Shown in pieces: positions 25,635 to 34,421 of a stretch of 45,834 bases of DNA. This DNA is from DATHGT01 sp035317605 (GTDB taxonomy: Bacteria > Methylomirabilota > Methylomirabilia > Rokubacteriales > CSP1-6). Location: contig DATHGT010000042.1 in NCBI GenBank assembly GCA_035317605.1, positions 1 to 45,834 on the forward strand, written 5' to 3'. The position numbers and the translations under genes are program-made. Numbering within the stretch: position 1 is the first letter of the stretch; every line of letters starts with the position of its first letter. The notes under the pieces are model-generated. The model ran no database searches. It was not told the DNA's origin and saw only the letters and a program-made list of their open reading frames with translations.

Positions 25635-26063
25635 TCAGACGACGCGGAGTTTTCTGAGGGGCGGCAGGCCGAACGCTTTCTGATGCGTGGGGCCGAATCG
25701 CACGACGAGATATCCGAGGCTCGAGAACGGCGCGGTGCGAATGCGCCGGCTCGTCCGACGCCGCTCGGTCGCGACGACCGTTGGCGTCTGACGGCGCTCG
25801 CGCTGCCGGCGATCGACGATCACCGCGACCTCGGGGAGCACGGCGAGTGACCGGGTGAGGTGGTCGTAGAGGGCATTCTCGGCCCTGCGGACGACGATCA
25901 GCATACGGATCCCGGGAAACGAGGGCGACGGCAGCTGCTCGATCATCTCCTCGGAGTGCCGAGGGCACATGCCGTGCGTTTCGGTCGGGTCGTCGAGCGG
26001 CTCGCGTTCGGCGAGCACACGATTGCGTCCCTCTCGCTGGCACCAGGCACAGACGACTTTCAT
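25635..26063 (-). CDS. Small zinc-ribbon-like protein of unknown function
   Basis: 142 aa. The N-terminus MKVVCAWCQREG, then MCPRHSEEM, gives a CxxC plus CxxH pair that could bind one zinc ion. The rest has an alpha/beta pattern (IRMLIVVRRAENALYDHLTRSL) followed by the Arg-rich VAVIVDRRQRERRQ and TERRRTSRRIR. The VIVDRRQxERR phrase recurs in short unknown proteins of soil lineages, from memory. A nucleic-acid-binding role is a guess from the basic character. It is convergent with glmS and divergent from aconitase. Confidence 0.72.
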   Translation of the reverse strand: MKVVCAWCQREGRNRVLAEREPLDDPTETHGMCPRHSEEMIEQLPSPSFPGIRMLIVVRRAENALYDHLTRSLAVLPEVAVIVDRRQRERRQTPTVVATERRRTSRRIRTAPFSSLGYLVVRFGPTHQKAFGLPPLRKLRVV

Positions 26064-26209
26064 GTTCGCAGTGGTGGTTCCGGCTTAATTGTAATCGCTT
26101 CGTACGATCATCGGGCCCTAATCGTCGTGCCGCCCGGCTGGTGTTACCTTATGGGCTCGACAGAGAAGCCGATGCGGCCGGGCATGGCCGGGCAAGGAGA
26201 CTCGCGAGC

Positions 26210-28483
26210 ATGGTGACGATCGAATCGACGCCGGCGATGGCGGCGAAGGTCTACGAGACGATGGCGAAGAACCTCGCGGTCGTGCGGCGCCGACTCGGAC
26301 GGCCGCTGACCCTGGCCGACAAGGTCCTGCTGGGGCACCTGGACGATCCCGAGCATCAAGAGCTGGAGCCGGGGCGGAGCTATCTGTTCCTGCGTCCCGA
26401 CCGGGTCGTGCTCCAGGACGTGTTGGGCCAGACCGCCATGCTGCAGTTCCGCCAGACGCTGCGAGAGACGGCGGCGGTACCGACCACGATCCACTGCGAC
26501 CATCTGATCCAGGCCCGCGTCGAGGGCGCGCGCGACCTCACCGAGTCGCTGGCCGAGAACCAGGAGGTCTACGACTTCCTGCGCTCGGCCGCGGCCAAGT
26601 ACGGCGCGGGTTTCTGGGGGCCGGGCGCCGGCATCATCCACCAGGTCGTGCTGGAGAACTACGCGTTTCCGGGCGAGCTGATCATCGGCACCGACTCGCA
26701 CACGCCCAACGCCGGCGGGCTCGGGGCCTGCGCGGTCGGCGTCGGCGGCGCCGACGCGGTCGAAACCATGGCCGGGCTGCCGTGGGAAGTGCTCTATCCT
26801 CGCCACATCGCCGTGTACCTGACGGGTGCCCTGAACGGATGGACCGCGCCCAAGGACGTGATCCTCTACGTCGCGGGCCAGCTCACGGTCTCCGGCGGCA
26901 CCAACGCGATCCTCGAATACATCGGGCCCGGGGCCCGGACCATCAGCGCCACCGGCAAGGCCACCATCACCAACATGGGCGCCGAGCTGGGCGCCACCAC
27001 GTCGATGTTTCCGTACGACGCGAAGATGGCCGCGTACCTGCGCGCCACCGGCAAGCCCGACCTGGTGCCGCTGGCCGAGCGCGCTCAGGCGATGCTCGCT
27101 CCGGACCCGGAGGTCGAGCAGAGCCCGGAGAAGTTCTACGACGTGGTGGTGGAGCTGGACCTGTCCAAGCTCGACCCGTACGTGGTCGGCCCGCACTCGC
27201 CCGATCGCGCGCGCCCGATCAGCCGGCTCGCCGCCGAGGTGACCGATCCGGGCAACGCCTTCATCGACAAGATCGCCAACGCGCTGATCGGGAGCTGCAC
27301 CAACTCGTCCTACGAGGACATGAGCCGGGCCGCCGACGTCGCCGAGCAGGCCAAGCGGCACGGGCTCAAGGTGGCGGTCCCGTTCATGGTCACGCCGGGT
27401 TCGGAGCAGGTGCGCGCGACGATCGAGCGCGACGGCCAGATGCAGTCGCTGCGCGACATCGACGCGATCGTGCTGGCCAACGCCTGCGGCCCGTGCATCG
27501 GCCAGTGGCGCCGGGCCAAGGAAGCCTCGGCCACGCCCAACACGATCGTCACCTCGTACAACCGGAACTTTCCCGCCCGCAACGACGGCGAGCGCACGAC
27601 CATGAACTTCATCGGCAGCGCTGAGATCGTCACCGCGCTCGCCCTGGGCGGCCGGCTGTCGTTCAACCCGCTCACCGACACGCTGACGGGGGCCGACGGC
27701 AAGCCGTTCAAGCTGGAGCCGCCGAAGACCGCTCCCGAGGTGCCGGCCCGGAACTTCGAGCGCGGGCAGGCATCGTACATCGCGCCCCCCGCCGACGGCA
27801 GCGGGGTCACGCTCTCGGTGAGTCCGACCAGCGAGCGCCTGCAGATCATGGAGCCGTGGCCGGCGTGGGACGGCAAGGACTTCGTCGAGATGCCCGTGCT
27901 CATGAAGACCAAGGGCAAGACCACGACCGACCACATCTCGCCGGCCGGGACGTGGCTGCGCTACCGCGGTCACCTCGATCGGTTCAGCGACAACATGTTC
28001 CTCACCGCCATCAACGCGTACACGGGCGAGGCGGGCAAGGGCAAGAACGTGCTGACCGGGGAGCCCTCGCAGCCGATCGCGAAGATCGCCCGCGACTACA
28101 AGGCCAGGGGCGTCAAGTGGGTGGTGATCGGCGACCACAACTACGGCGAGGGGTCGAGCCGCGAGCACGCCGCGCTCTCGCCGCGGCTGCTGGGCGGCGC
28201 GGCCATCATCGTCCGGGCCTTCGCGCGCATCCACGAGTCCAACGTCAAGAAGCAGGGCCTGCTCGCGCTGACGTTCCAAGATCCAGCGGAGTACGACCGC
28301 ATCCGGGAGGACGACCGGATCAGCCTGGTCGGCCTGGCCGCGATGGCGCCCGGCAAGCCGGTCGACTGCGTCGTCAAGCACGCCGACGGCACCACGGAGA
28401 CGCTGAAGCTCAATCACACCTTCAGCGCCTCCCAGCTCGAGTGGTTCCGGAAGGGCTCCGCGCTCAACCTGTTCCACCACTGA
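26210..28483 (+). CDS. acn: Aconitate hydratase, mitochondrial-type
   Basis: 757 aa from ATG 26210, with AAGGAGA eight to nine bases upstream. Cluster cysteines are in IGSCTNSSYEDM and ACGPCIGQW, and the substrate motif in GTDSHTPNAGGLG; the swivel domain begins near DHISPAGTWLRYRG with GDHNYGEGSSREHAALSPRLLGG. It interconverts citrate and isocitrate in the TCA cycle through a [4Fe-4S] cluster. The size and motif style match the mitochondrial/archaeal type, not E. coli AcnA (about 890 aa) or AcnB. A TACCTT box at 26145-26150 may be its -10. Monocistronic; the stop is only 14 bases from that of the convergent secreted hydrolase gene. Confidence 0.96.
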   Translation: MVTIESTPAMAAKVYETMAKNLAVVRRRLGRPLTLADKVLLGHLDDPEHQELEPGRSYLFLRPDRVVLQDVLGQTAMLQFRQTLRETAAVPTTIHCDHLIQARVEGARDLTESLAENQEVYDFLRSAAAKYGAGFWGPGAGIIHQVVLENYAFPGELIIGTDSHTPNAGGLGACAVGVGGADAVETMAGLPWEVLYPRHIAVYLTGALNGWTAPKDVILYVAGQLTVSGGTNAILEYIGPGARTISATGKATITNMGAELGATTSMFPYDAKMAAYLRATGKPDLVPLAERAQAMLAPDPEVEQSPEKFYDVVVELDLSKLDPYVVGPHSPDRARPISRLAAEVTDPGNAFIDKIANALIGSCTNSSYEDMSRAADVAEQAKRHGLKVAVPFMVTPGSEQVRATIERDGQMQSLRDIDAIVLANACGPCIGQWRRAKEASATPNTIVTSYNRNFPARNDGERTTMNFIGSAEIVTALALGGRLSFNPLTDTLTGADGKPFKLEPPKTAPEVPARNFERGQASYIAPPADGSGVTLSVSPTSERLQIMEPWPAWDGKDFVEMPVLMKTKGKTTTDHISPAGTWLRYRGHLDRFSDNMFLTAINAYTGEAGKGKNVLTGEPSQPIAKIARDYKARGVKWVVIGDHNYGEGSSREHAALSPRLLGGAAIIVRAFARIHESNVKKQGLLALTFQDPAEYDRIREDDRISLVGLAAMAPGKPVDCVVKHADGTTETLKLNHTFSASQLEWFRKGSALNLFHH

Positions 28484-28497
28484 GCGCGGCGGCCGGA

Positions 28498-30249
28498 TCA
28501 GTACAGCTTGACCGCCCGGTAGGCGACGACGTCGCCGTCGCCGGGGTCGAAGAGACTGCCGGGAAGATCTCCGGGTGAGACGAGGAACGCGAACAAGGTG
28601 TAGACGCCCGGCGGCACCCCTGAAGGAAGCCTGAACGCCAGGAGCGCATTCGCTTCCGAGAGCGTCAGGACCTGGCCCGGCCCGACCAGCGCCAACGGAC
28701 GCATGTTGGCGAGCGAGCCCGCCGTCGCGTAGCCGCCAATCGTGTTGGGACCGGTGAAGTAGATGATCGTCTGGTCGTCCGGTCCCAGCACGCCCGTATA
28801 CAGCTCTCGGTGAGATTGCGCGCCATTGGAGGCCTTGAGCGACACGTCGAGCTGATCGCCGGGACCGAACGTGTCGGAGGCCATGGTGAAGTCGATGAAG
28901 CTGGGCACCGAGGGTGGTGGCGGCGGTGGAGGCGGCGAGCCGGACGACGCTTCGAGCACGAGGACCCAATCCTCGTACCCGTCCGCGTTCGTGCCGGGTG
29001 TCGTGAACTCGATCACCCCCGAGTTCGAGAGCGCGGAATCGGAGATGGCGATGAAGGCCCCGGACGCGGGGTCGTACCAGCGCGTGATCGCCGGCCCACT
29101 CAGCTGACCCATGTCGACCGTGATGGTGCGGTTGCTGGGCACGTAGGCGATCACGAGACGGCCGTCTGAGGTTCGCGCGGCCGTGACGTATTCCGTCGAA
29201 CCGAAGTCTCCGAGACCCGACGTGACGACGTTGTGGCCCTGATCGGGAACGAGCTCGAACCAGGGCCGGGATTGAAAGAGCGCGGTGAAGTTCGACATCT
29301 GCACCGCTCCCGGCGAGTTCAGCTGGTCCTGCCATCCGTCGAGGAACGGCCACGTGTAGCGATTGCCGTACAGGTGTCCGGTGGCGCCGCTGAGTACCGA
29401 CCAGTAGGCCTGGGCGCGCATGGCCCGCGAATCGCCGTTTTCGAACTCGTAGCCGGACTCGACCATGAAGACCGGCAGGCCGTCGTTGCGGTTGTAGTCC
29501 TTCTGGACCTCCGCGTACACCGGCTCGTACGTGTAGGCGGCGTTGAGGTCGATGATGGGAATCCACAGCGGGTCGTCGGTCGAGCTGCTGACGAGGAAGT
29601 TCAGCTCCACGGTGTGGAGGTGACGGCTGTCGAAGTCCTTGATGCCGCGGGCCAGCGCGATCGTGAACCGGTCGGGGTCGGGGCCATACTCCTGATAGTC
29701 GTTGCCGTGCATCCAGATGATGTTGTCGAAGCCCGCGTAACGCCGGCCCAGGAACTGGCCATAGGCGCGGCAATTGTCCTCGCCGTTGGCGTAGAGCACG
29801 GCGAGCCAGTCGCCGGTCTCGGCGGGATCGAGGATCACCAGGAAGCCGTAGCGGGCGGCGATGCGAAGGATCGCGTCGACGCGGGCGAAGTACGCCTCGT
29901 TGGGCGTCGTCAGGTCGCCCTCGGTGTTGAAGGGGGCGATGCCGTCGAAGGTGCTGCCGTCCGCATTGCAGCCGATGTAGGTCGCGCAGAGCAAGTTGAT
30001 CCAGACCGTGTTGAACCCCTGGGCTTGCCGACGGGCGAGGAACAGCTCGGCGTCGGACTCCGACACCCGGCCGATCATCGCCTGGGGCGAGTCGCCGACG
30101 ATCAGGAACGGCGCGCCGTTCTGGTCCACGAGGTAGCGGCCGGTCGGCCCGACCTTCACGGGGTAGGCGGGCGCCGCGGCGAGCGTGCCCGCGAGGGTGA
30201 GCACGCTCAGGCATGCGATGACGAGGGAAAGGCGGATCCGGAGACGCAT
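28498..30249 (-). CDS. Secreted DUF4038/apiosidase-like glycoside hydrolase
   Basis: 583 aa. A signal peptide (RLSLVIACLSVLTLAGTLAAA) directs export. Residues about 29-340 match the TIM-barrel of DUF4038 proteins (PVKVGPTGRYLVDQNGAPF, LIVGDSPQAMIG, FNTVWINLLC, IIWMHGNDYQEYGPD, LPVFMVESGYEFEN). The Asp of HGNDY and the Glu of FMVESGYE are the best acid/nucleophile candidates. A DUF-type small beta domain (SDGRLVIAYVPSNRTITVD, RWYDPASGAFIAI), an eight-Pro linker and a C-terminal beta domain follow. GH140 apiosidases of this fold act on rhamnogalacturonan II; that substrate is not proven here. Alone, with no transporter nearby. ATG start with no clear Shine-Dalgarno. Confidence 0.8.
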   Translation of the reverse strand: MRLRIRLSLVIACLSVLTLAGTLAAAPAYPVKVGPTGRYLVDQNGAPFLIVGDSPQAMIGRVSESDAELFLARRQAQGFNTVWINLLCATYIGCNADGSTFDGIAPFNTEGDLTTPNEAYFARVDAILRIAARYGFLVILDPAETGDWLAVLYANGEDNCRAYGQFLGRRYAGFDNIIWMHGNDYQEYGPDPDRFTIALARGIKDFDSRHLHTVELNFLVSSSTDDPLWIPIIDLNAAYTYEPVYAEVQKDYNRNDGLPVFMVESGYEFENGDSRAMRAQAYWSVLSGATGHLYGNRYTWPFLDGWQDQLNSPGAVQMSNFTALFQSRPWFELVPDQGHNVVTSGLGDFGSTEYVTAARTSDGRLVIAYVPSNRTITVDMGQLSGPAITRWYDPASGAFIAISDSALSNSGVIEFTTPGTNADGYEDWVLVLEASSGSPPPPPPPPSVPSFIDFTMASDTFGPGDQLDVSLKASNGAQSHRELYTGVLGPDDQTIIYFTGPNTIGGYATAGSLANMRPLALVGPGQVLTLSEANALLAFRLPSGVPPGVYTLFAFLVSPGDLPGSLFDPGDGDVVAYRAVKLY

Positions 30250-30392
30250 GAGCGCGTGACGGGGGCAAGCCGAGTGCCATGCCCAATGTGAATTTACCCG
30301 GCGGCTTAACGCCGCAAAATTGTTGAACAGCCTGTGGGCGTCCTCGGATATGTGTTCGCTTCACCGCTCAGCGACGACGAAAGGCGCCGATG

Positions 30393-30406
30393 AGACTATG
30401 TAGTCT
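30393..30406. promoter_or_regulatory. Perfect 14-bp palindrome, possible operator
   Basis: AGACTATGTAGTCT has 6-bp arms and a 2-bp centre. It lies between the divergent secreted hydrolase and uvrD genes, 91 bases before the uvrD start. No known consensus is matched. Confidence 0.3.
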
Positions 30407-30484
30407 GGGACCGGGTGTGAAGTTGGCTGTCGGTTGCGTGGGAAGGCCAAGGTGCGGGCCGTGGTGCGGCGGCGGCGCAGCCGG

Positions 30485-30490
30485 TACAAT
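30485..30490 (+). promoter_or_regulatory. -10 box of uvrD
   Basis: TACAAT differs from the TATAAT consensus by one base and ends six bases before the GTG at 30497. The -35 position (30462-30467) reads TGGTGC, which is weak. The predicted transcript would start at the start codon. Confidence 0.5.
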
Positions 30491-30496
30491 CGGCGA

Positions 30497-32665
30497 GTGA
30501 GCCAGCCCGATCGCCTCCTCGCCGACCTCAATCCCGCCCAGCGCGACGCCGTCACCGGCGGCGACGGGCCGATGCTCGTGCTGGCCGGCGCGGGCAGCGG
30601 CAAGACGCGTGTCATCGCCCACCGGATTGCCTGGCTCACCGGGGTGCAGAGCGTGTCGCCACGCAACCTGCTGGCCATGACCTTCACCAACAAGGCCGCG
30701 GGCGAGATGGCGCGACGGGTGGACGACCTGCTGCTGCCGGTCGGGCTCAGGACCCCGCTGATCGCCACGTTTCACTCCGTGTGCGTCCGCGTGCTCCGCC
30801 AGCACGGCAAGCACATCGAGCTGCCGCCGAGCTTCGTGATCTACGACGAGGACGACCGCCAATCGCTGGTCAAGACGTGCATGAAGGAAGGTGAACTGGC
30901 CGAGCGCTCGTTCACCCCGAGCGCCGTCGCCCACCGGATCAGCTTCATGAAGAACCACATGATCACGGTGGCCGACGCCCTCCGCGACGCGCGGGGGCCG
31001 TGGGAGCAGAAGCTGGCCCTGGTCTACTCGCGCTACGAGAAGCAGATCAAGGCCGCCGGCGCCGTGGACTTCGACGACCTGCTCTTGTCCACGCTGCGGC
31101 TGCTCCAGAACGTGCCCGAGGTGCTCGACTGGTATCGCGGGCTCTGGCGTCACGTGCTGGTCGACGAGTACCAGGACACCAACCGCGCCCAGTACCAGAT
31201 CCTGCGCTTGCTGACGTCCGAGCACGGCAACGTGTTCTGCGTGGGCGACCCCGACCAGAGCGTCTACAAGTTCCGGGGCGCCGACATCCGCAACATCCTG
31301 GACTTCGAGACGGATTTCCCGGGCACGCAGGTGGTCCGGCTCGAGCAGAACTATCGGTCCACCAAGCGCATCCTCGCGCTCGCCGCCGCGGTCATCCAGA
31401 ACAACGTCAAGCGCAAGGACAAGACGCTGTGGACCGAGAACGCCGACGGCGAGCGGGCGCGGCTCTACCGGGCGTGGGACGAGCACGAGGAGGCGAACTT
31501 CGTGGCCCAGACGCTGCTCGGCCAGCGTGCCGACGGCGTGCCGTGGGACGGCTGCGCCGTGTTCTACCGCACGAATGCTCAATCGCGGGTGCTGGAGGAC
31601 GCGCTCCGGCGCGCGCGCATCCCGTACGTGATCGTGGGCGGCGTCCGCTTCTACGAGCGCAAGGAGGTCAAGGACACGCTGGCCTATCTGCGGCTCGTGC
31701 TCAACCCCGCCGACGACGTCGCCTTCCGCCGGGCCATCCAGGCGCCGGCCCGCGGGATCGGCCAGACCACGGTCGCGCGCCTCGAGGACGCGGCCGCGCG
31801 CGAGGAGAAGCCGCTGCTCGACCTGGCCGCCGCGCCGCCGACGGGAATCAGCGGCAAGCCGGCCCGCGCGCTCGAGGAGTTCGCGTCGCTGATCGCGACA
31901 CTCTCCGCCGAGCGCGGCCAGCAGCCGCCGCCCGCGTTCATCGACTTCCTGATCAACCGCACGGGCTATCGCGACGCGCTGAAGGCCGAGCGCTCGCCCG
32001 AAGCCGAGACGCGGCTCGAGAACCTGGAGGAGTTGATCGCCGCCGCCGAGGACTACACCAACGTGGCGGACGACGCCACGCTCGAAGGCTTCCTCGACAG
32101 CGTCGCGCTGGTCAGCGACCTCGACGAGCTGAAGGACGAGGCCTCGCGGGTGACGCTGATGACGCTCCACTCCGCCAAGGGGCTGGAGTTTCCCGTGGTC
32201 TTCCTGACGGGCATGGAGGACGGCGTGTTCCCGCACTCCCGCTCGCTGAACGATCCGGAGGAGATCGAGGAGGAGCGCCGGCTCTGCTACGTCGGCCTCA
32301 CCCGCGCCCGCGACCGCCTCTATCTCTCGTGGGCGCTCCACCGTCGGATCCACGGCTACGGGGTGGGGGAGCCCTCGCGCTTCCTCAAGGAGATGCCGGA
32401 GGACGAGCTGGCCTCCTTGAACGCGACGCGCGCTCCGGCGCCGGCGTCGTTCGCGCCCGACGGGGTCGCCCACCAGGCGGCGGCGGACGTGAGCGAGGAC
32501 GACCTGCCCCTGAAAGTCGGCGCCCGCGTGCGCCACGCCCGCTGGGGCGAGGGCCTGGTCGTCGGCGTGGTGCGCGAGGCCGCCGACATCATCGTGACCG
32601 TCGGCTTCGCCAGCGTCGGCCGCAAGCGCCTGTCGCTCCAGTACGCGCACCTGGAGGAGCTATGA
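30497..32665 (+). CDS. uvrD: UvrD/PcrA-family ATP-dependent DNA helicase
   Basis: 722 aa from GTG 30497. Superfamily 1 motifs occur in order: Q motif (LNPAQRDAV), Walker A (AGAGSGKT), motif Ia (AMTFTNKAAGEM), Walker B (VLVDEYQDTN), motif III (VGDPDQSVYKFRGA), IV (LEQNYRS), V (LMTLHSAKGLEFPVVFL) and VI (YVGLTRARDRLYL), with a C-terminal Tudor-like domain (KVGARVRHARWGEG). It unwinds DNA 3' to 5' in mismatch and excision repair. A longer in-frame ORF begins at 30434, but the conserved N-terminus and promoter favour GTG 30497. No Shine-Dalgarno. The stop overlaps the gatC start (ATGA). Confidence 0.96.
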   Translation: MSQPDRLLADLNPAQRDAVTGGDGPMLVLAGAGSGKTRVIAHRIAWLTGVQSVSPRNLLAMTFTNKAAGEMARRVDDLLLPVGLRTPLIATFHSVCVRVLRQHGKHIELPPSFVIYDEDDRQSLVKTCMKEGELAERSFTPSAVAHRISFMKNHMITVADALRDARGPWEQKLALVYSRYEKQIKAAGAVDFDDLLLSTLRLLQNVPEVLDWYRGLWRHVLVDEYQDTNRAQYQILRLLTSEHGNVFCVGDPDQSVYKFRGADIRNILDFETDFPGTQVVRLEQNYRSTKRILALAAAVIQNNVKRKDKTLWTENADGERARLYRAWDEHEEANFVAQTLLGQRADGVPWDGCAVFYRTNAQSRVLEDALRRARIPYVIVGGVRFYERKEVKDTLAYLRLVLNPADDVAFRRAIQAPARGIGQTTVARLEDAAAREEKPLLDLAAAPPTGISGKPARALEEFASLIATLSAERGQQPPPAFIDFLINRTGYRDALKAERSPEAETRLENLEELIAAAEDYTNVADDATLEGFLDSVALVSDLDELKDEASRVTLMTLHSAKGLEFPVVFLTGMEDGVFPHSRSLNDPEEIEEERRLCYVGLTRARDRLYLSWALHRRIHGYGVGEPSRFLKEMPEDELASLNATRAPAPASFAPDGVAHQAAADVSEDDLPLKVGARVRHARWGEGLVVGVVREAADIIVTVGFASVGRKRLSLQYAHLEEL

Positions 32666-32949
32666 TCTCGCGCGAGGAGGTCCGGCACGTGGCGCGGCTG
32701 GCCCGCCTGCACCTGACCGACGACGAGGCCGAGCGCATGCGCGAGCAGCTCGACGCGATCCTCGCCTACATCGACAAGCTGCGCGAGCTGGACGTCGAGG
32801 GCGTCGAGCCCACGGCTCACGCGGTGCCGCTGGTCAACGTGATGCGGGACGACGCGCTGGCCCCGTGCCTGCCGCAGGAGCAGGCGCTGGCCAACGCGCC
32901 CGATCGCGCGGACGAGTTCTTCCGCGTGCCGCGGATCATCGAGGACTGA
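32662..32949 (+). CDS. gatC: Asp-tRNA(Asn)/Glu-tRNA(Gln) amidotransferase subunit C
   Basis: 95 aa. MISREEVRHVARLARLHLTDDE and the ILAYIDKLRELDVEGVEPTAH block are typical of GatC, the small subunit that clamps GatA to GatB. It overlaps uvrD by four bases and gatA by one base, forming an uninterrupted uvrD-gatCAB unit. The C-terminal DEFFRVPRIIED is the usual family ending. Confidence 0.95.
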   Translation: MISREEVRHVARLARLHLTDDEAERMREQLDAILAYIDKLRELDVEGVEPTAHAVPLVNVMRDDALAPCLPQEQALANAPDRADEFFRVPRIIED

Positions 32950-34421
32950 TGGTGGCGACCGTCGAGCCGACCGGACTGACCATGCACGAGCTGACGGCCC
33001 GCTATCGTCGCGGGGAGATCGCCCCGACCGAGGCCACGGAGGCGTATTTCGCGCGCATCGCCGAGCGCGATCCGCAGGTGGCCGCGTATCTGACGCTGAC
33101 CCGCGAGCAGGCGCTGGCGGCGGCGCGGGCTGCCGACGCGCGCTACCGCGCGGGCGCTCCGCGGGGACCGCTGGACGGGGTGCCGATCGCGTACAAGGAC
33201 GTGCTCTGCACCGAGGGCATCGTGACCACGTGCGGATCGAAGATCCTCGAGCGCTTCGTACCGCCGTACGACGCGACCGTGGTGGCCCGGCTCGGCGCGG
33301 CCGGGGCGGTGATGCTCGGCAAGACCAACATGGACGAGTTCGCGATGGGCTCGTCCACCGAGCATTCGGCGTTCAGGCCGACGCGCAACCCGTGGGACCT
33401 CGAGCGCGTGCCCGGCGGCTCGTCCGGCGGATCGGCGGCGGCGGTGGGGGCCGAGCTGGCCGCGGCGGCGCTCGGGACCGACACCGGCGGCTCGGTGCGC
33501 CAGCCCGCGGCATTCTGCGGCGTGGTCGGTCTCAAGCCGACGTACGGCCGGATCTCGCGCTACGGCCTGATCGCGTTCGCGTCCTCGCTCGATCACATCG
33601 GCCCGCTCACCCGCGACGTCCGCGACTGCGCGCTGCTCCTGCACGCGATCGCCGGCGTCGACCCCCACGACTCCACGTCGGTCGACGAGCCCGTGCCCGA
33701 CTATCCGGCGATGCTCGAGGGCGGCGTGCGCGGGCTCACGCTCGGGGTGCCGCGCGAGTATTTCGGCAGCGGGCTCGATCCGGAGGTCGAGGCGGCGGTG
33801 CGGGCGGCCATCGCGCGACTCGCCGATCTCGGGGCGGCGATCGAGGAGGTCTCGCTCCCGAACACCGACTACGGTCTCGCCGTGTACTACATCGTGGCGC
33901 CCGCCGAAGCGTCATCGAACCTCGCGCGCTACGACGGCGTGAAGTACGGACTGCGCGCCCCCGGCGGCAAGGACCTGATCGACATGGAGAGCCGTACCCG
34001 CGCCGCCGGCTTCGGGGCCGAGGTGAAGCGGCGGATCATGCTCGGCACGTACGCGCTCTCCGCCGGCTACTACGACGCCTACTACGGCCGCGCCCAGAAG
34101 GTGCGGACGCTGGTGCGCCGAGACTTCGAAGCCGCCTTCGCCCGCGTCGACCTGCTGGTCGCCCCGACCACGCCGACCGCCGCGTTCAAGCACGGCGACA
34201 AGGCCGACCCGCTCGCCATGTACCTCAACGACGTCTTCACGGTCGGCGGCGACCTCGCGGGGCTGCCCGCGATGTCGGTCCGCTGCGGCTTCACCGCCGC
34301 CGGACTCCCGATCGGCCTGCAGCTCATGGCCCGTCCCTTCGACGAGGCCCGCCTCCTCCGCGCCGCCCACGCCTACGAACAATCCACCGACTGGCTCGCG
34401 CGCCGGCCCACCCTCGCATGA
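32949..34421 (+). CDS. gatA: Asp-tRNA(Asn)/Glu-tRNA(Gln) amidotransferase subunit A
   Basis: 490 aa amidase-signature protein. The Ser-cisSer-Lys triad is K83 (AYKDVLC), S158 (GGSSGGS) and S182 (GTDTGGSVRQPA). GatA releases ammonia from glutamine, which passes to GatB to amidate misacylated tRNA. Start ATG 32949 shares a base with the gatC stop; MVATVEPTGLTMHELTARYRR is a normal N-terminus. Its end overlaps gatB by four bases. Presence of GatCAB suggests Gln-tRNA and/or Asn-tRNA are made by the indirect route. Confidence 0.97.
   Translation: MVATVEPTGLTMHELTARYRRGEIAPTEATEAYFARIAERDPQVAAYLTLTREQALAAARAADARYRAGAPRGPLDGVPIAYKDVLCTEGIVTTCGSKILERFVPPYDATVVARLGAAGAVMLGKTNMDEFAMGSSTEHSAFRPTRNPWDLERVPGGSSGGSAAAVGAELAAAALGTDTGGSVRQPAAFCGVVGLKPTYGRISRYGLIAFASSLDHIGPLTRDVRDCALLLHAIAGVDPHDSTSVDEPVPDYPAMLEGGVRGLTLGVPREYFGSGLDPEVEAAVRAAIARLADLGAAIEEVSLPNTDYGLAVYYIVAPAEASSNLARYDGVKYGLRAPGGKDLIDMESRTRAAGFGAEVKRRIMLGTYALSAGYYDAYYGRAQKVRTLVRRDFEAAFARVDLLVAPTTPTAAFKHGDKADPLAMYLNDVFTVGGDLAGLPAMSVRCGFTAAGLPIGLQLMARPFDEARLLRAAHAYEQSTDWLARRPTLA

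Noticed and set aside
26144..30364. Very long minus-strand open frame (about 1400 codons) opposite aconitase and extending over the secreted hydrolase
   Set aside because: It is antisense to conserved genes, is Arg/Pro/Gly/His-rich low-complexity protein and reflects high third-position GC.
30424..30437. Possible second sigma-54 promoter (tggc...ttgc) upstream of uvrD
   Set aside because: The spacing is one base short (six instead of seven between TGGC and TTGC), which normally abolishes RpoN recognition.
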